A DNA stretch of 64,000 nucleotides, taken from positions 41,004,285-41,068,284 of the forward strand of contig NC_061119.1 of the NCBI RefSeq assembly GCF_002878395.1, read 5' to 3'. The first letter of the stretch is position 1; each line of letters begins with the position of its first letter. Made by a program: the position numbers and the translations under genes. This stretch comes from Capsicum annuum (Eukaryota; Streptophyta; Magnoliopsida; Solanales; Solanaceae). This document shows positions 46,436 through 58,871 of this stretch, piece by piece. Under the pieces are notes generated by a model that saw only the letters and a list, made by a program, of their open reading frames with translations, had not been told where the DNA came from and made no database searches.

Positions 46436-46868
46436 ATATCTAAAAAATAAAAGTAATATTTGTTGACAATTCAAAAAATATGAGTGATCATTCAGAATTA
46501 TAACCCTTGAAAAATATATTTCAAGTTTTAGTACCGATAAAAAAAATTTAAGTATAAAAAATTATTTTTAATTATAAAAAATTATTTTTAATAAACTAAT
46601 GCATTTTTTCATAAATAAAAGAGAATATATATTATATTTTGATTAAGTGAGTTTGATGAGTTAAATAAATTTTGTATTTTTAAAAAAGAAATTTTAGTGA
46701 CATGGCATGCCAATTAAAAAGAAGAAGACTTTTGAGGTATGTAATATTTTTTGAGGAAAAAAGTAATATATAATTGAGTGATATTATGGTTCTAAACGAA
46801 ACATAAGTGATATTTGAAGAAATTTTTTTAAACTTGAGTGATCGGAGGGAATTCACTCGAGGAAGTAG

Positions 46869-47089
46869 TAATGTGATTAACTATGGTAGGTAGGGAATAG
46901 GTACCATAAGTAATGTGATGTGCAGGAGTGCTGATTATAGAGGGAATATCGATAGGGTAACACACACTGATGCTCCGGTGATGTGTGCAATAAGAGAGAG
47001 AGTGAATGGTTGCCACTGATAGGGGGAATATTGGTATATGTGTGGATACAATTGCTCAAATTTCAGGATGAATTTTGATACTTTGTGAA
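46869..47089. other. Spacer, no recognised content
   Basis: Single-copy-looking sequence between the foldback element and the copia-type LTR. Short open frames on the minus strand lack any family resemblance. Confidence 0.4.
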
Positions 47090-47776
47090 CAAGATTTGTC
47101 ATCATCAAAAAGGCGAAAAATTATTGTCTCATGTTTTGATGATGACTAGAAGATACTAGAGCACCAGTTTCTTTGCATACTTTGTCTAGGTACAACTATC
47201 ACATCTCTGCACAATTTTGTCTGTTAGTGCAATAACTGTGCAGGTGTAATAGTGTACCAGAATGGACACCTAGTCCAATCAAAATTCCATCACTCATTTA
47301 CACACCACTGTAAATACAAAGAGATGTTTCTCCCTCAATAATTTTTACAAATTAGAAGAATTTCTTGGTGGAGGCGAAAACTTTCAGAGCTCAAGTTCTA
47401 AATCTTTTCTGCTTATAGTTAGGGTTCTTGAGTCTTGCTTTGTAATAAATTTACTCGATATATAAGGGTAAAACTGCTTTATTTTTGTTGAGTTTCTTCG
47501 GTAGAGTTATCTAAGATATCGGTTAGAGTTAATCGATATTAAAAGTACAAATGACAAAGTTGTCACGAGGTGGTTGTAGTAGAGCTATTACAACTTGAAG
47601 AACTTAGAGTTAAATTCTAATGGAGTCAGTAATCAAGATGAGTTTTGATTGTTAGAGTTTGAGAGTTTGTGAGTGCAGTGCATATCATAATTTTTTCCCC
47701 TTGAGTAAGAAGATTTCCACGTAAAATTGTGGTTCTTTTAATTTTTGCATTTTCATGTGTACCCCTCGTTTCAACA
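47090..47776 (+). mobile_element. 3' end and LTR of a Ty1/copia element (SIRE/Tork-like), plus strand
   Basis: TTTGTCATCATCAAAAAGGCG (47097-47115) looks like the end of a copia pol plus polypurine tract. The LTR runs TGTCTCATG (47125) to TTTCAACA (47776), with TGATGATGAC near its start and TTCCACGTAAAATTGTGG near its end, both common in this group. The element body upstream is missing, and it stops 20 bases before the next copia insertion. Confidence 0.55.
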
Positions 47777-47795
47777 TAATAAATGAGGAACTAAT

Positions 47796-48774
47796 TATTA
47801 TTTCGGATACACAATCTGTATGTTTTACACAAATACTTTAATACAAGTTCAAGACTATATCAAGAACACCGATGAAGTTTTAACACATTCAACACAAGTT
47901 CTACAAGAACTATCAAAGAAATATGTTATTTAAAGAAATAAGATGAAGAAGAAATAGAACCAAGTTCTCCGATTTCACGGAGTGTCTTAAGAAATTAATT
48001 TTTCTCTAGTACCCGAGGTTGTGAAATTTTTCTCCCATGTAAAATGGCTCACAATTTGAATGTGGCGGTACCTCAAATATTCAGATTCTTCGAACACACT
48101 CAACAACAGATGATCACAAAGAGTTTTTAGAAGTAGAAGAGAATTTTTCAATCCTTAAATTTTTGTGTGTACCTGTGGAAAAAATACAGGTAATTATAGC
48201 CATCAAGTTTCCCTTCGGAAAAGAAGCAATGGTTCATCGGAAAGATGTATCACTTTGAAATAGTCATGTCTGTTTATTCCGAAATAGTGTCTATTTTCTG
48301 AAAAGTCACATACGATTGAACAACCACCCCTTTTCAAAAATAGTGTGTCATTTTCTTGAAGGGTTGCGTCCCTTTCAAGTAACGTTTCTGCATTTCTGCA
48401 TGGCGTTTTATGGGGAAAAAATATTTTTTATTTTTTCTTTGGATTTTTTCGGATTAATAAATTCTACATTTTTTTTCAAGTTTCAAATAAACTTTGTCTA
48501 AAAAATTAATCTCATCAATCGATCATTTGACAAATTCAAATACAAGTCCAAATCCAAATCTAAATCCATATCTGAAGCCGAGCGAGCGATGACGGTGACG
48601 CGAAGCGCCTCTTGGATCTTCTCATACTATCCACTTGAAGGTGTGTTTCTTAGTGAGAATACATGAAAGTTGTTTTCTCCCACCAATATTGGAGAAGTAG
48701 ACTTTCCTTAAGTGAGTACAGTTTCCCTCCAAGACTTTTTATTCATTTTCCATTCACACCAATTGAACCCAACA
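47796..48774 (-). repeat. Copia 1 3' LTR
   Basis: 979 bases. The start has decayed from TGTTGTTTCGAG to TATTATTTCGGA. On its inner side comes ATCCCC, the complement of the polypurine tract, so this is the 3' LTR of a minus-strand element. Confidence 0.88.
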
Positions 48775-50106
48775 ATCCCCTACGTGAATGGAAAATGGCT
48801 AATCTTTATAAAACTTTATGGACAAGTATGTGATCAACAAGCAAAGACTAATTGTATCTGGATAAGTGAATTTTCCTTTGAATTTTCTGTAGTGAACATG
48901 CATCGGATGCACTTGGTCAATCAGTAGATTTAATATCCTTGAACCGTTGAGCTTTAATGTACACATAAACAATACATGTCACACAACCAACCTTTTACCT
49001 TTTATGATTCTCACGGTTTTGTTCATTTCAGCCATGAGCAGGTCTTGGTTTCATGAGAGCTTAGAGAATAGGCCTTTACTAAAATTCTCCTTGAAGCGGC
49101 TTCTATTTCACCCTCACATAGGAGATTTCTAAAAGTTCAATCTTATAAATTAAACTATTTGGTCAAATCTTCCAGATTTAGATATTCATTAAAAGACTTC
49201 ACAGCATAAGCCTTATCCTTGCTTACTAAATATTGTCTACATCATGAGAATGGGTTGGGTATATTGACAATGTTGAACCTGTCAGACATAACTTTGTTTG
49301 ATCTCCTTTAATCTAGCTCTTGGGATCTCTAGTCTGCTAGGTCGAGTTACCACCATGCTGACTTGTCCTAGGCCGTAAACCCATTCCCTTTGATGTTCTC
49401 TTAACTCCCTCTCTAGATAGGTCTTTTGTAAGTGGATCCGACACATTATCCTTAGATTTCACATAGTTAATAGTGATAATTCCATTAGAGAGTATTTCTA
49501 TAACGGTATTATGTCTTCGTCTTATATGATGAGATTTATTGTTATACATCATGCTTCCTGCCCTACCTATCGCCGCTTGGCTATCACAGTGTATTCATAC
49601 TGGTGCCAATGGTTTGGGCTAAGAAGGAATATCTTTTAAGAAATTTCAGATCCATTCAGCTTTATCTAATGTGATAAATTTTGATTCCATTGTAGAGAGA
49701 ATAATACATGTCTGTTTGGCCGATTTTCAAGAGACTAATCCTTCACCTATAGTAAATACATATTCTGAATAGTCATTTTTTCTTTGGATTTTTTTGGATT
49801 AATAAATTTCACTTGTTTTTCCAAGTTTTAAATAAATTGCCTTAAAAGTTAATCTCATCGATCGACCATTTTTCAAATCCATTTCCAATTATAAAGCCAA
49901 AACCAAAGCTGAAGTCGAGCCGAGCGAGCGACGACGACGACAGGAGGCACCTCTTACCTCACTATCCACTTGAAGGTGTATTTCTTAATAAGAACACACA
50001 AAAGTTGCTTTCTCTCACCCATGCAGGAGAAATATACTTTTCTTAAGTGAGTACACTTTTCCTCCAAGACTTTTCCTACTTTTTTTATTCACAATAATTG
50101 AACTCA
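48775..50106 (-). repeat. Copia 1 duplicated 3' end plus internal LTR fragment
   Basis: 48775 to about 49760 repeats 50107 to about 51100: the same untranslated tract, and RNase H tail 49337-49552 duplicating 50670-50972 (SMMYN.KSRH, NYVKSKDNV.D.LTKDLSRE). Between them 49766-50106 matches the inner third of the LTR (48420-48774). So the order from the left is LTR, 3' end, partial LTR, 3' end again. Unequal recombination or strand switching during reverse transcription could produce this. Confidence 0.85.
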
Positions 50107-50669
50107 ACAATCCCCCACATGAATGGGAAATGGTTACTCTTTATAAAACTTTACGGACAAGTATATGATCAAAAAGAAAAGACTAATTGCATCTAGATAA
50201 GTGGGTTTCGCGTTGAACTTTTCATAGTGAACATGCATCAAATACACTCTCTCAATCGGTAGATTTGATATCTTTGAACCATCGAGCTTTAATATACACC
50301 TAGACAACACATGTCACATAACCAACATTTTAGAGTTTATGGTTCTCACGGTTTTGTTCGTTTCATCCATGAACATGCCCTGGTTTCATGAGAGCTTAGA
50401 GAATAGGCCTTTACTAACATTTTCCTTGAAGCGAATTCCACTTCACCCATCACATAGGTGATTTCTAAATGTTCAATCCTCTAGATTAAACTATTTGATC
50501 AAATCTACCAGATATAGATAATCTTTAAAAGGCTTCACACCATAAGCCTTATCCTTGTTTACTAAACATTGTCTACATCATGAGAATGGGTTAGGTATGA
50601 CAATGTTGAACCTGTCAGTCACAACTTTGTTAGATCTCCTTGAACCTAGCTATTGGGATCTCTTGTCTG

Positions 50670-53600
50670 CTAGGTAGAGTTACTATCACTCTGACTTATC
50701 CTAGGCCTTAAACCCATTTCCTTTGATAGTCTCTCAACTTCCTCTCTAGATAGGTCTTTTGTAAGTGAATCTAACACATTATCCTTAGACTTCACATAGT
50801 CAACAGTGATAATTCCACTAGAGAGTAGTTCTCTAACGGTATTATGTCTTCGACTTATATGACGAGATTTACCGTTATACATCATGCTCCCTGCCCTATC
50901 TATCGCCGCTTGGATATCACAATGTATACATACCCGTGCCAATAGTTTGGGCCAATAAGGAATATCTTTCAAGAAATTTCAGAGCCATTCAGTTTCTTCA
51001 CCGACTTTATCTAATGTAATAGATTTCAATTCCACCATAGAGCGAGCAATAATGTCCGTTTGGACGATTTCCAAGAGACTGATCCTCCACCTATAGTAAA
51101 TTCATATCCACTCGTGGATTTTATTTCATTTGATTCGGTGATTCAATTTGCATCACTATATCCTTTAATTACCACAAGATATTTATTATAATGTCAAGCA
51201 TAATCTTGAGTGTATTTAAGGTACCCCAAAACTCTTTTTATTTTCATCCAATGAATTTTATTGGGATTACTCGTGTACCGGCTCAATTTACTAATAGCAC
51301 ATTCTATGTATGACCATGTACAATTCATGATACCTATTAGACATCCCAACGCTCTTGGGTAGTCCAACTATGAGTCACTTTTACCTTCATTCTTTTGAAG
51401 TGCAAAGCTCACGTCCGATAAAGTCTTGGCAATACCAAATTCCAAACACTTGAACTTGTCAAATACCTTTTCAATGTAATGAGACTGTGATAATGTCATC
51501 CTTTGTGGAGTTCTATGAATTCTCATTCCTAAGATCACATCCTTAACTCCAAGGTCTTTCATATCAAACTTGCTCTCAAGCATTCATTTTGTAGCATTTA
51601 TCTCAGAAATGTCTCTACTGATGATCAACATATCATCCACATACAAACAAATAATGACCTTGTGATTTGGAGTGTCTTTAATGTAAACACATTTATAACA
51701 TTCATTTATCTTGAACCCGTCTGCCAACATGGTTGGGTCAAATTTCGCCTGCCACTATTTAGGTGCTTGTTTTAGTCCATAAAGTAATTTAACTAGTCTG
51801 CACACCTTTTTTTGTTTATCAGGAACCACAAAATCCTTGGGTTATTTCATGTAAATTTCTTCCTCCAATTCTCGATTTAGGAATGTTGTTTTCACATTCA
51901 TTTGATGGATTTCAAGATCATATACCGCCGCCAAGGCAATTAACATTTGAATTGATGTTATCCTTGTTACAGGTGAGTATGTATCAAAGTAATCAACGCC
52001 TTCCTTTTATTTGAAGCCTTTTACTACAAGTTTGCCTTGTATTTGTCAATAGTACCATTCATTTTCATTTTTATTTTGATTTTGAAGATCCATTTAAAAG
52101 CTAAAGGTTTATTTCCTGGAGAAAGATCAACCAATTCCCAAGTATGGTTGCTTAAGATTGAATCAATCTCACTATTGACTGTTTTTTTTTCAAAAGGATG
52201 AGTCTCGAGACACCATCGCTTCTTTAAATATTTGAGGCTCATTTTCTAAAGAAATGTTACAAAATCTGATCCAAATGAAGCTGACGTTCTTTGACATGTG
52301 CTGCTTCTTGGATTCTCATCATTATGTACATCCTCTCTTGGTTCATCTCGAGGTCATTTAGACCCTCCACTAGACTGCTCATGTCTAGTTTTATACGGAT
52401 AGAATGTTCAAAGAACTCAGCATTATCTGCTTCAATTACTGTATTTTCATTGATATCCAAAGGTTTGGATTTATGAATCAAAAATTGATATGCTTTACTA
52501 CTTTTAGAATATCCTATGAGCACGCAATCCACTGTCTTAGGTCCTATCTTCTACCTTTTAGGCATAGGAACTTAAACTTTCACTAGACACCCCCACACTT
52601 TGAAATATTTTAAGTTGGGTTTCCTTTCTTTCTATTTTTCATATGGAAGTGATTGTGTCTTACTACGGAAAACTCTATTGAGTATTTGATAGCTGTAAGG
52701 ATAGCTTTCCCCCACAAGTTTTGTGGTAAACCTGAACTTATAAGTAAGAAATTAATTATTTTCTTTAAGGTTTGATTTTTTTTCTGCAATTTCATTAGAT
52801 TGAGGTGAATACAGGACGGTAGTTTGATGGAAAATTTCATTCTCTACACATATTTCTACAAATGGAGATTCATATTCTCCACCTCTATCACTTGTTATCA
52901 TTTTGATCTTTTTCTCTAACTGATTTTCAACTTCTATTTTATATTGCCTAAATGCATCTATTTCTTTATCCTTACTGTTTAGCAAATAAACATAATAGTA
53001 TCTTGTGCAACAGTCAATAAAAGTTATAAAATACTTTTTCCCACCACGAGATGGTGTTGACTTCATATCACTAATATCAGTATGGATTAAGTCTAAAGGA
53101 TTGGAATTTCTTTCAACAGACTTATATGGATGCTTAGCATACTTTGATTCCACACATGTTTGACATTTTGATTTACTGCACTAAAAATTTGGCAAAATTT
53201 CTAAGTTAATCAATTTTTGTAAAATTTTGTAATTGACATGTAATCGTTCATGCCACAATTCATTAGACTCAAGCAAGTAAGAAGAAACATAACTTTTATT
53301 GATTTCAACTGTCATTACATTCATCTTAAATAGGTCCTCAGTAAGGTAGTTTTTTCCTACGTACACTTCCCCTTTACTAAGTACAATCTTGCCTGAAACA
53401 AATAAATATTTGAATTCATATTTGTCAAGAGGTGATATGGGAATCAAGTTCTTTCTTAACTCCGATACATAAAGGACATTGTTGAGATTCAACACTTTGT
53501 CTGACGTTATTTTCAAGTAAACTCTTCCTGCCCCTTCAATTTTTGCAGTTGCAGAGTTTCCCATATAGATATTCTCTTCGCCTTGAGCCAGAGCAAATGA

Positions 53601-54683
53601 AGCAAACAACTCTTTATTGGCACAAACATGGAAGGTGACACCGTAATTCATCCACCATTTTCTTGGATTTCCCACCAAGTTACATTCAGAAAACATAGCA
53701 CGTAGATCATCCATTTCATTCTTGGATTCAACCATATTGACTTGATCATACTTTTTGCCTTTCTTTGGGGCCCGATAATCTGTTGACTTGTGGCCAATAC
53801 AATTAAAGTACTTTTCCTTGAATTTATTCTTAGGTTGATTGCTTCGTTGTCCAGCTTTCTTCCGCTTCTTCGAGTTTTTGGGGTTGTCTTCTACAATGTT
53901 AGCTCCACTCATTGCAGAATTTTCGTTCGACCTCCTCTTTATGGCTTTGTTGTCTTCGTCAATGTGCAACCTCACAATGAGGTCTTCGACGACTGTCATC
54001 TCCTTTCTTTTGTGTTTCAAGTAATTTTTCAAGTTCTTCCACAAAGGTGGCAACTTCTCTATTATTGTAGCAACTTGAAAGGTCTCGTTCACAATCAAAC
54101 CTATAATAAAGTTCATGTGAACATTAAGAACATTTTTAACATGTTCAAAAAGGTATTCACTATATTCTTACCTTTAGCAAGGAAATCGTGGATGATAACT
54201 TGCAATATCTGTACTGGAGATACGACGGTCTTACTGTCAATCATTTTGTATTCAAGGAATCTTGCAACAAAGAACTTCTTAGTTCCAGCATCTTCAGTCA
54301 TATATTTCTTTTCCAGTGCATTTCATAACTTTTTGGTGTCTTCATTCCGCTGTAAATGTTGTATAAATAATCTTGGAGGCCACTTAGGATATAATTCCTA
54401 CATAGGAAATCAGAATGTTTCCATGTCTCTATTACAATGAACCACTCCTTATCTAAAGTTTCTTCGGACAATTCTGGATCATCTTCAAATATAAAGCTTT
54501 AAAGATACAGGGTTGTTAGATAGAAGAACACCTTCTCTTGCAACCACTTAAAATCTATTCCAAAAAATTTTTGGGCTTTTCTGCTAGTGCCATAGCGGGT
54601 GGCGCAGTTGTGTGACTGGTTGTAGCAACATTCGTTGGTGCTAAACTTATTCCACCATCTGTTACATGACCATCAATAGTCAT
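50670..54683 (-). pseudogene. Copia 1 gag-pol polyprotein, decayed
   Basis: Starts at ATG 54683 (MTIDGHVTDGG), with gag EDAGTKKFFVARFLEYKM at about 54300-54245. The knuckle at about 53800 reads Y-x2-C-x4-H-x4-Y (both outer cysteines lost). Protease WWMNYGVTFHVC (about 53650) has N-Y-G where D-S-G is expected. GAG-pre-integrase LWHERLH lies at about 53245, and integrase 52752-53153 has HTDISDMK, TSDRGGEYES and SPQSNEIAEKK with D, D and E kept. RT has LEDTFVK-like 52024-52242, YVDDMLI intact at about 51630 and DMKDLG. RNase H is at 50670-50972. Longest open part is 53181-54116. Non-functional. Confidence 0.88.
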
Positions 54684-54945
54684 CTTTCCTGTCACAAAAA
54701 TACATTCAAATTTAGTATATGAAAATACAAATTACAAGTTTGAATCAACTTTAAACACTACTTGTTTCTAGTTTAACGATGAAATTTTTATGTCTTCCAA
54801 TCATTAACTGAATGACCTTTAACTTGTGATGAAGTTTTTATTTCTTCAAATCACTTGTTAAGTTCAAACATATTATAGAAAGCATAAAACTTTAATATCC
54901 AGGAACCAAACAATACAAATTACGAAAAGATTAATTCCTTAAGAT

Positions 54946-56063
54946 TGTTGTTTCGAGTACACAATCTGTATGTTTTGCTCAAACACTCCAACACAAGTTC
55001 AAGATTGTATCAAGAATACCTATGAAGTTTTAACACCTCCAACACAAGTTCTACAAGAACTATCAAAGAAGTATGTTAATTAAAGAAATAAGATGAAAAA
55101 GACATAGAACCAAGTCCTCTGATTTCACAGAGTGCCCTTAAGGAATTAATTCCTCTCAAGTACCCGAGGTCGGAATTTTTCCTCACAGGATAGAATGGCT
55201 CATAATCTGAATGTGGCGATACCTCAAACTTTCAGATTCTTTGAACACGCTCAAGAACAGATGATCACAAAGAATTTTTAGAAGTAGAAGAGTGTTTTTC
55301 AATCCTTAAATTTTTGTGTGTAGCTGTGGAAAAAAATGCAGGTATTTATAGCCATCAAGTACCCCTCCGGAAAGGAAGTAATGGTTCATCGGAAAGGTGT
55401 ATCACTTCAGAACAGTCATGTCTGTCCATTCTGAAATAATATGTCTTTTCTGAACAGTCACATCTGACTGAATAGTCACCCCTTTTCCAAAATATTGTGT
55501 CATTTCCTCGAAAGGTTGCGTCCTTCTCGAGTAATGTTTTTAGGTTTCTACATGCATCTGCATGACGTTTTATGATGAAAAAATATTTTTCGTTTTCTCT
55601 TTGGATTTTTTTGGATTAATAAATTTCACTTGTTTTTTCAAGTTTCAAATAAATTTTGTCTAAAAAATTAATCTCATCGATCGATCTTTCGAGTAACGTT
55701 TCTACATGCATCTCTACATGGTGATTTATGGAGAAAAAATATTTTTCGTTTTTTCTTTGAATTTTTTTGGATTAATAAATTCCACTTGTTTTTTCAAGTT
55801 TCAAATAAATTGTCTAAAAGATTAATTTCATTGATGGATTGACAAATTCGAAATCGAAGCCGACGTCGAGTTGAACGACAACAACGGCGCGAGGCACCTC
55901 TTGGTTCTTGTCTCACTATCCACTTGAAGATCCGTTTCTTAATAAGAACACATGAAAGTTGTTTTCTCTCACCAATGTGGAAGAAATATACTTTCCTTAA
56001 CTAAGTAAACTTTCTTTTCAAGACTTTTCCTTCATTTACCATTCACACCAATTGAACCCAACA
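54946..56063 (-). repeat. Copia 1 5' LTR with internal tandem duplication
   Basis: 1,118 bases. It is longer than the left LTR because about 150 bases (CGAGTAA.GTTT.TA.. to TTAAT.TCAT.GAT) occur twice, at about 55517-55685 and 55686-55835. Both copies contain the GGATTAATAAATT.CACTTG block. Confidence 0.88.
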
Positions 56064-56252
56064 CTAATTAAGGGCCAATTCCCAAAGAGTTCCATTAGAA
56101 TATTCCATTTTTCCCAACCCCTACCAATGAAAACATCTTTGACCAAAATGCTCTGTTGCACTAGCCAAAGTTCCAAGGGAAAAGAAATTCCAAAATCCAA
56201 AGTTTTATCGTGAAAACTTATCTATACAGGGCGCTTACATCAAAATAATATA

Positions 56253-56751
56253 CTCCCTCCGTTTTATATAAGTTGGCCCTTATAAATTTGACACTTTTCT
56301 TAAAAAAATATTTTCTCTATTCCAAATTATCCGTCCAAAATTAAGATAACACATTGAATAAAAAAAATAATTAATAACATGGCTGGTTTACCACAGTGCC
56401 CTTATTAAATGATGTTTACTTTTTAATTTGAAGAAAAAGTAATTAATGCAAAGGGTGAAACATGATTTTTTTTTATCTCTTCTTGATTAATGAAAAATAA
56501 TAAGTAAAATAAAAATCAAATTAGAAAATTTGGGACGGAGGGAGTATTTATTAGAGATTTATTTTACCAAATTAGTCCTATTAATTATACTTTAAAAATA
56601 TAAATTTGAATATATACACTTTGTATAGTTATTTAATACTAAGGGTAGTATTAGAAGAACATAGTAAAACCTTCTTGATTTCATCAAAGAAACGACTAAA
56701 TTGAAATAAATATTTTTAAAAAAATGGCTAACTAAAATAAAACGGAGGGAG
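56253..56751. mobile_element. Stowaway MITE (outer), TA target site
   Basis: Ends CTCCCTCCGTTTTAT and ATAAAACGGAGGGAG are perfect inverted repeats of 15 bases, with TA on both sides (56251-56252, 56752-56753). It contains another MITE at 56311-56544. Confidence 0.85.
56311..56544. mobile_element. Stowaway MITE (inner), same family as the one at 62595
   Basis: The right end TTTGGGACGGAGGGAG is well kept; the left end TTTTCTCTATTCCAAATTA is decayed. TA flanks at 56309-56310 and 56545-56546. The interior (TTAAATGATGTTTAC, AAAAAGTAATTAATGCAAAG) is nearly the same as 62595-62842. Confidence 0.8.
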
Positions 56752-57669
56752 TAGTTTGTTATAATTAAATATGTAATTTAAGAGAAAAATAATACACATT
56801 AATTATTCATAGTCAAATTATTATTAAATTCAAATATATGACATACATATATTAGCTTGATGTAAAACAGAGTTTGGAGTAACTGATAAAGTTATTGTGA
56901 TGCGATTCAATACAATGCACCCTTATGATAAAGTCCTTTTCTAGATGCTATCCATAGAGAATTCAAAAATATGAAGATGTAGATACACAAAAAAAAAATA
57001 AAAAAAAATCGACATCTAAGATAAATAAATAAGATAATAATTTTAAATTTATACATACAATATAATTTTTTGTCCAAAAAAAGTTTATTCAAATTCTTGT
57101 CCCAATACCTAGCTCCGCCCCGGAATGTAACTGCGTATAATTTTTTTATTTTTTTTTACCTAACTTACTGAAGTCCCTCAATTGTTTGGTCTTTGTAACC
57201 TGCTAAGACAGTCAAAATATCACTGCTGCAAAATAAGTGGATGGTCAAAATAAATTATTTAGGAGAAAGGAACTTCATATTCTTAAGTGGATGGTCGCAG
57301 ATCAGCAAATTTGCTTCAAGATTGTACTCTTTCATTTTCCCAAAAAATTGACACATCAGTTCGTCTCCCTCTAATATGCTTGATGGTGTCCTACTAGCTT
57401 TCACTAGGTATACAATACTTCAAACATTTTCCTTTTTTAAAATAATTTGCAATTTGTCTACGTATGATTTTATTATTTTGTGTTATTGTTTGTACTACTA
57501 GTGGTAGTGTTACATATGTTATTTTGGGTAAATTGATTGTAGTATTATTTTGTGGTAACTTTATTTCTGTTACTATCTATTATTGTGTTACCAACATTGC
57601 TTCTTGCTCTCCTATTACGTCTTTTTTTAAACTGTTTTTATCTCACGTCGAGGGTCTACTAGAGGCAAC

Positions 57670-58299
57670 TGTTGGGAAACAATAATAAATCTCACTAACA
57701 CTTGTGACACAGTGTAACATATAAAATACTTGAGTCGTGCTAGGCACTATCCTAAGAAAGTATTTTCGCAATATGAAATGTTTCCCCAGGATTAAACGAG
57801 TACTTCCCTGATTAATTAGAGGATATTCAAGAATTATAAGTCTTTCCCAATTAATCAGATGATACAGGAATCAACAAAATTAATTATAAACCAACAAGTT
57901 TAAACTTAGAAATGAAATAATAAAATTATTATAAGATAAAGGCAAAATGAGACAAGATTAGAAAAGTTAGTAGAGAAGGGAAGGAGATTAGGAGAATATA
58001 TGTTTTTTTTTTTTTTTTGGCATTTTTCTTTATTGAAAGTGTTGGCTATTTATAGACAATTTTAGTGGGTGGAAAATAAAAGCAATTAATAAATTAATTT
58101 ATTTACTTTGGCAACAAGTATTTACTTTATGTGTTCTCCAAGAATACATGTTAATTAGTCCACAAGTAAATTGATTGGCCATTAATTTGCCATGTGGTCA
58201 AAATTAATTTTCTCTCATTATTAAAAAAAAACTTTGATATATTTATTTTTCACTTGAAATTGCAAAGCAATTAATTTAAATATTTTAAAATATCTTACA
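57670..58299 (-). repeat. Copia 2 3' LTR
   Basis: 630 bases. The inner flank is ATCCCCCATA, the complement of the polypurine tract. It contains GAATATATG (about 57995), which is the empty site for the MITE present in the other LTR. Confidence 0.9.
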
Positions 58300-58871
58300 A
58301 TCCCCCATATATTTTAAAATATTTAAAATAAAAGGTTAAACTTGTTGGATTTATATGGACAAAATGCAATAGGTTTGGTGTCTTCTGGACTATGAACCAA
58401 ACTTAGACCGATAAAATTTAACTTTCAGAATTATTAGTGTAATATAATATTTCTATGAACCAAATAACTCTTATTGTAAGTCAAAGACTTTATCAATCAC
58501 ATTTTGACGGTAATTTTGTTGTTCAACGCGATTTTGCGCCAATAGGTCATACGTGTGCGTGGTATTCATGAGAGCTCTAGAGACTAGGCCAAAGTCTCAT
58601 AGGAACGACCTCGTTCCACTTCTCATATAGGTGAATTCATCAAGTTTACACTGGTTTAAATACACCATCCATAAGGACTATGAATTCATTAAGAGTTAAT
58701 AACCCATCTCTCCATTTTAGTAGCAGTTTAAGCACTCTCAATAAGTGTGTAGAGTCAATATCGACTTGTTATTATCCATATGAACCTACTTCATGGGATC
58801 TCCAATCACATAGGTTGGGTTACCATCTCTATTGACAATCATATTGGCCTTAACTCCATCTATTTTGATGT
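58300..58871 (-). other. Copia 2 3' untranslated tract
   Basis: Non-coding stretch between polypurine tract and the end of RNase H. GAGAGCTCTAGAGACTAGGCC (58570-58590) parallels GAGAGCTTAGAGAATAGGCC in copia 1 (49058-49077), showing distant relatedness of the two elements. Confidence 0.6.

Larger units (their letters stand above)
44999..46858. mobile_element. Non-autonomous foldback element with 150-bp TIRs and perfect 10-bp TSD (MULE-like)
   Basis: Ends GAGTGAATTTCC (44999) and GGAATTCACTC (46858). The inverted repeats reach about 150-160 bases, to the palindrome-like GGCATGCCA at about 45136 and 46703. Flanks are identical, GAGGAAGTAG at 44989-44998 and 46859-46868. A 9-10-bp duplication with long TIRs fits a Mutator-type non-autonomous element. 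The centre holds further partial copies of the TIR (about 45545-45680, 45880-45930), a TG/AG microsatellite and a SINE. No transposase is coded. Confidence 0.85.
47796..56063 (-). mobile_element. Ty1/copia element 1, complete insertion with TSD CTAAT
   Basis: LTRs at 47796-48774 (3' LTR, left) and 54946-56063 (5' LTR, right), termini TGTTG and CCCAACA. Flanks CTAAT at 47791-47795 and 56064-56068 are identical. The inside is coded on the minus strand: gag, protease, integrase, RT, RNase H. LTR divergence is about one base in ten by eye. The 3' part contains a second LTR fragment and a second RNase H tail. Confidence 0.92.
56064..57669. other. Spacer between the two copia elements
   Basis: AT-rich, non-coding apart from the MITEs at 56253-56751. 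Around 56870-57120 a segment ends with CTAGCTCCGCCCCGG and carries repeat-like A-runs. The plus-strand open frame 57464-57685 has no family resemblance and abuts the LTR; I regard it as chance. Confidence 0.5.

Noticed and set aside
46828..47059. Two overlapping minus-strand open frames
   Set aside because: Short, frame-shifted versions of each other, no recognisable motif.
53790..54440. Plus-strand open frame of 216 codons across copia 1 gag
   Set aside because: Antisense shadow of the gag-protease coding frame; Phe/Leu/Ser-rich with no domain.
57464..57685. Plus-strand open frame of 73 codons next to copia 2
   Set aside because: Runs into the LTR; hydrophobic, no resemblance to known proteins.
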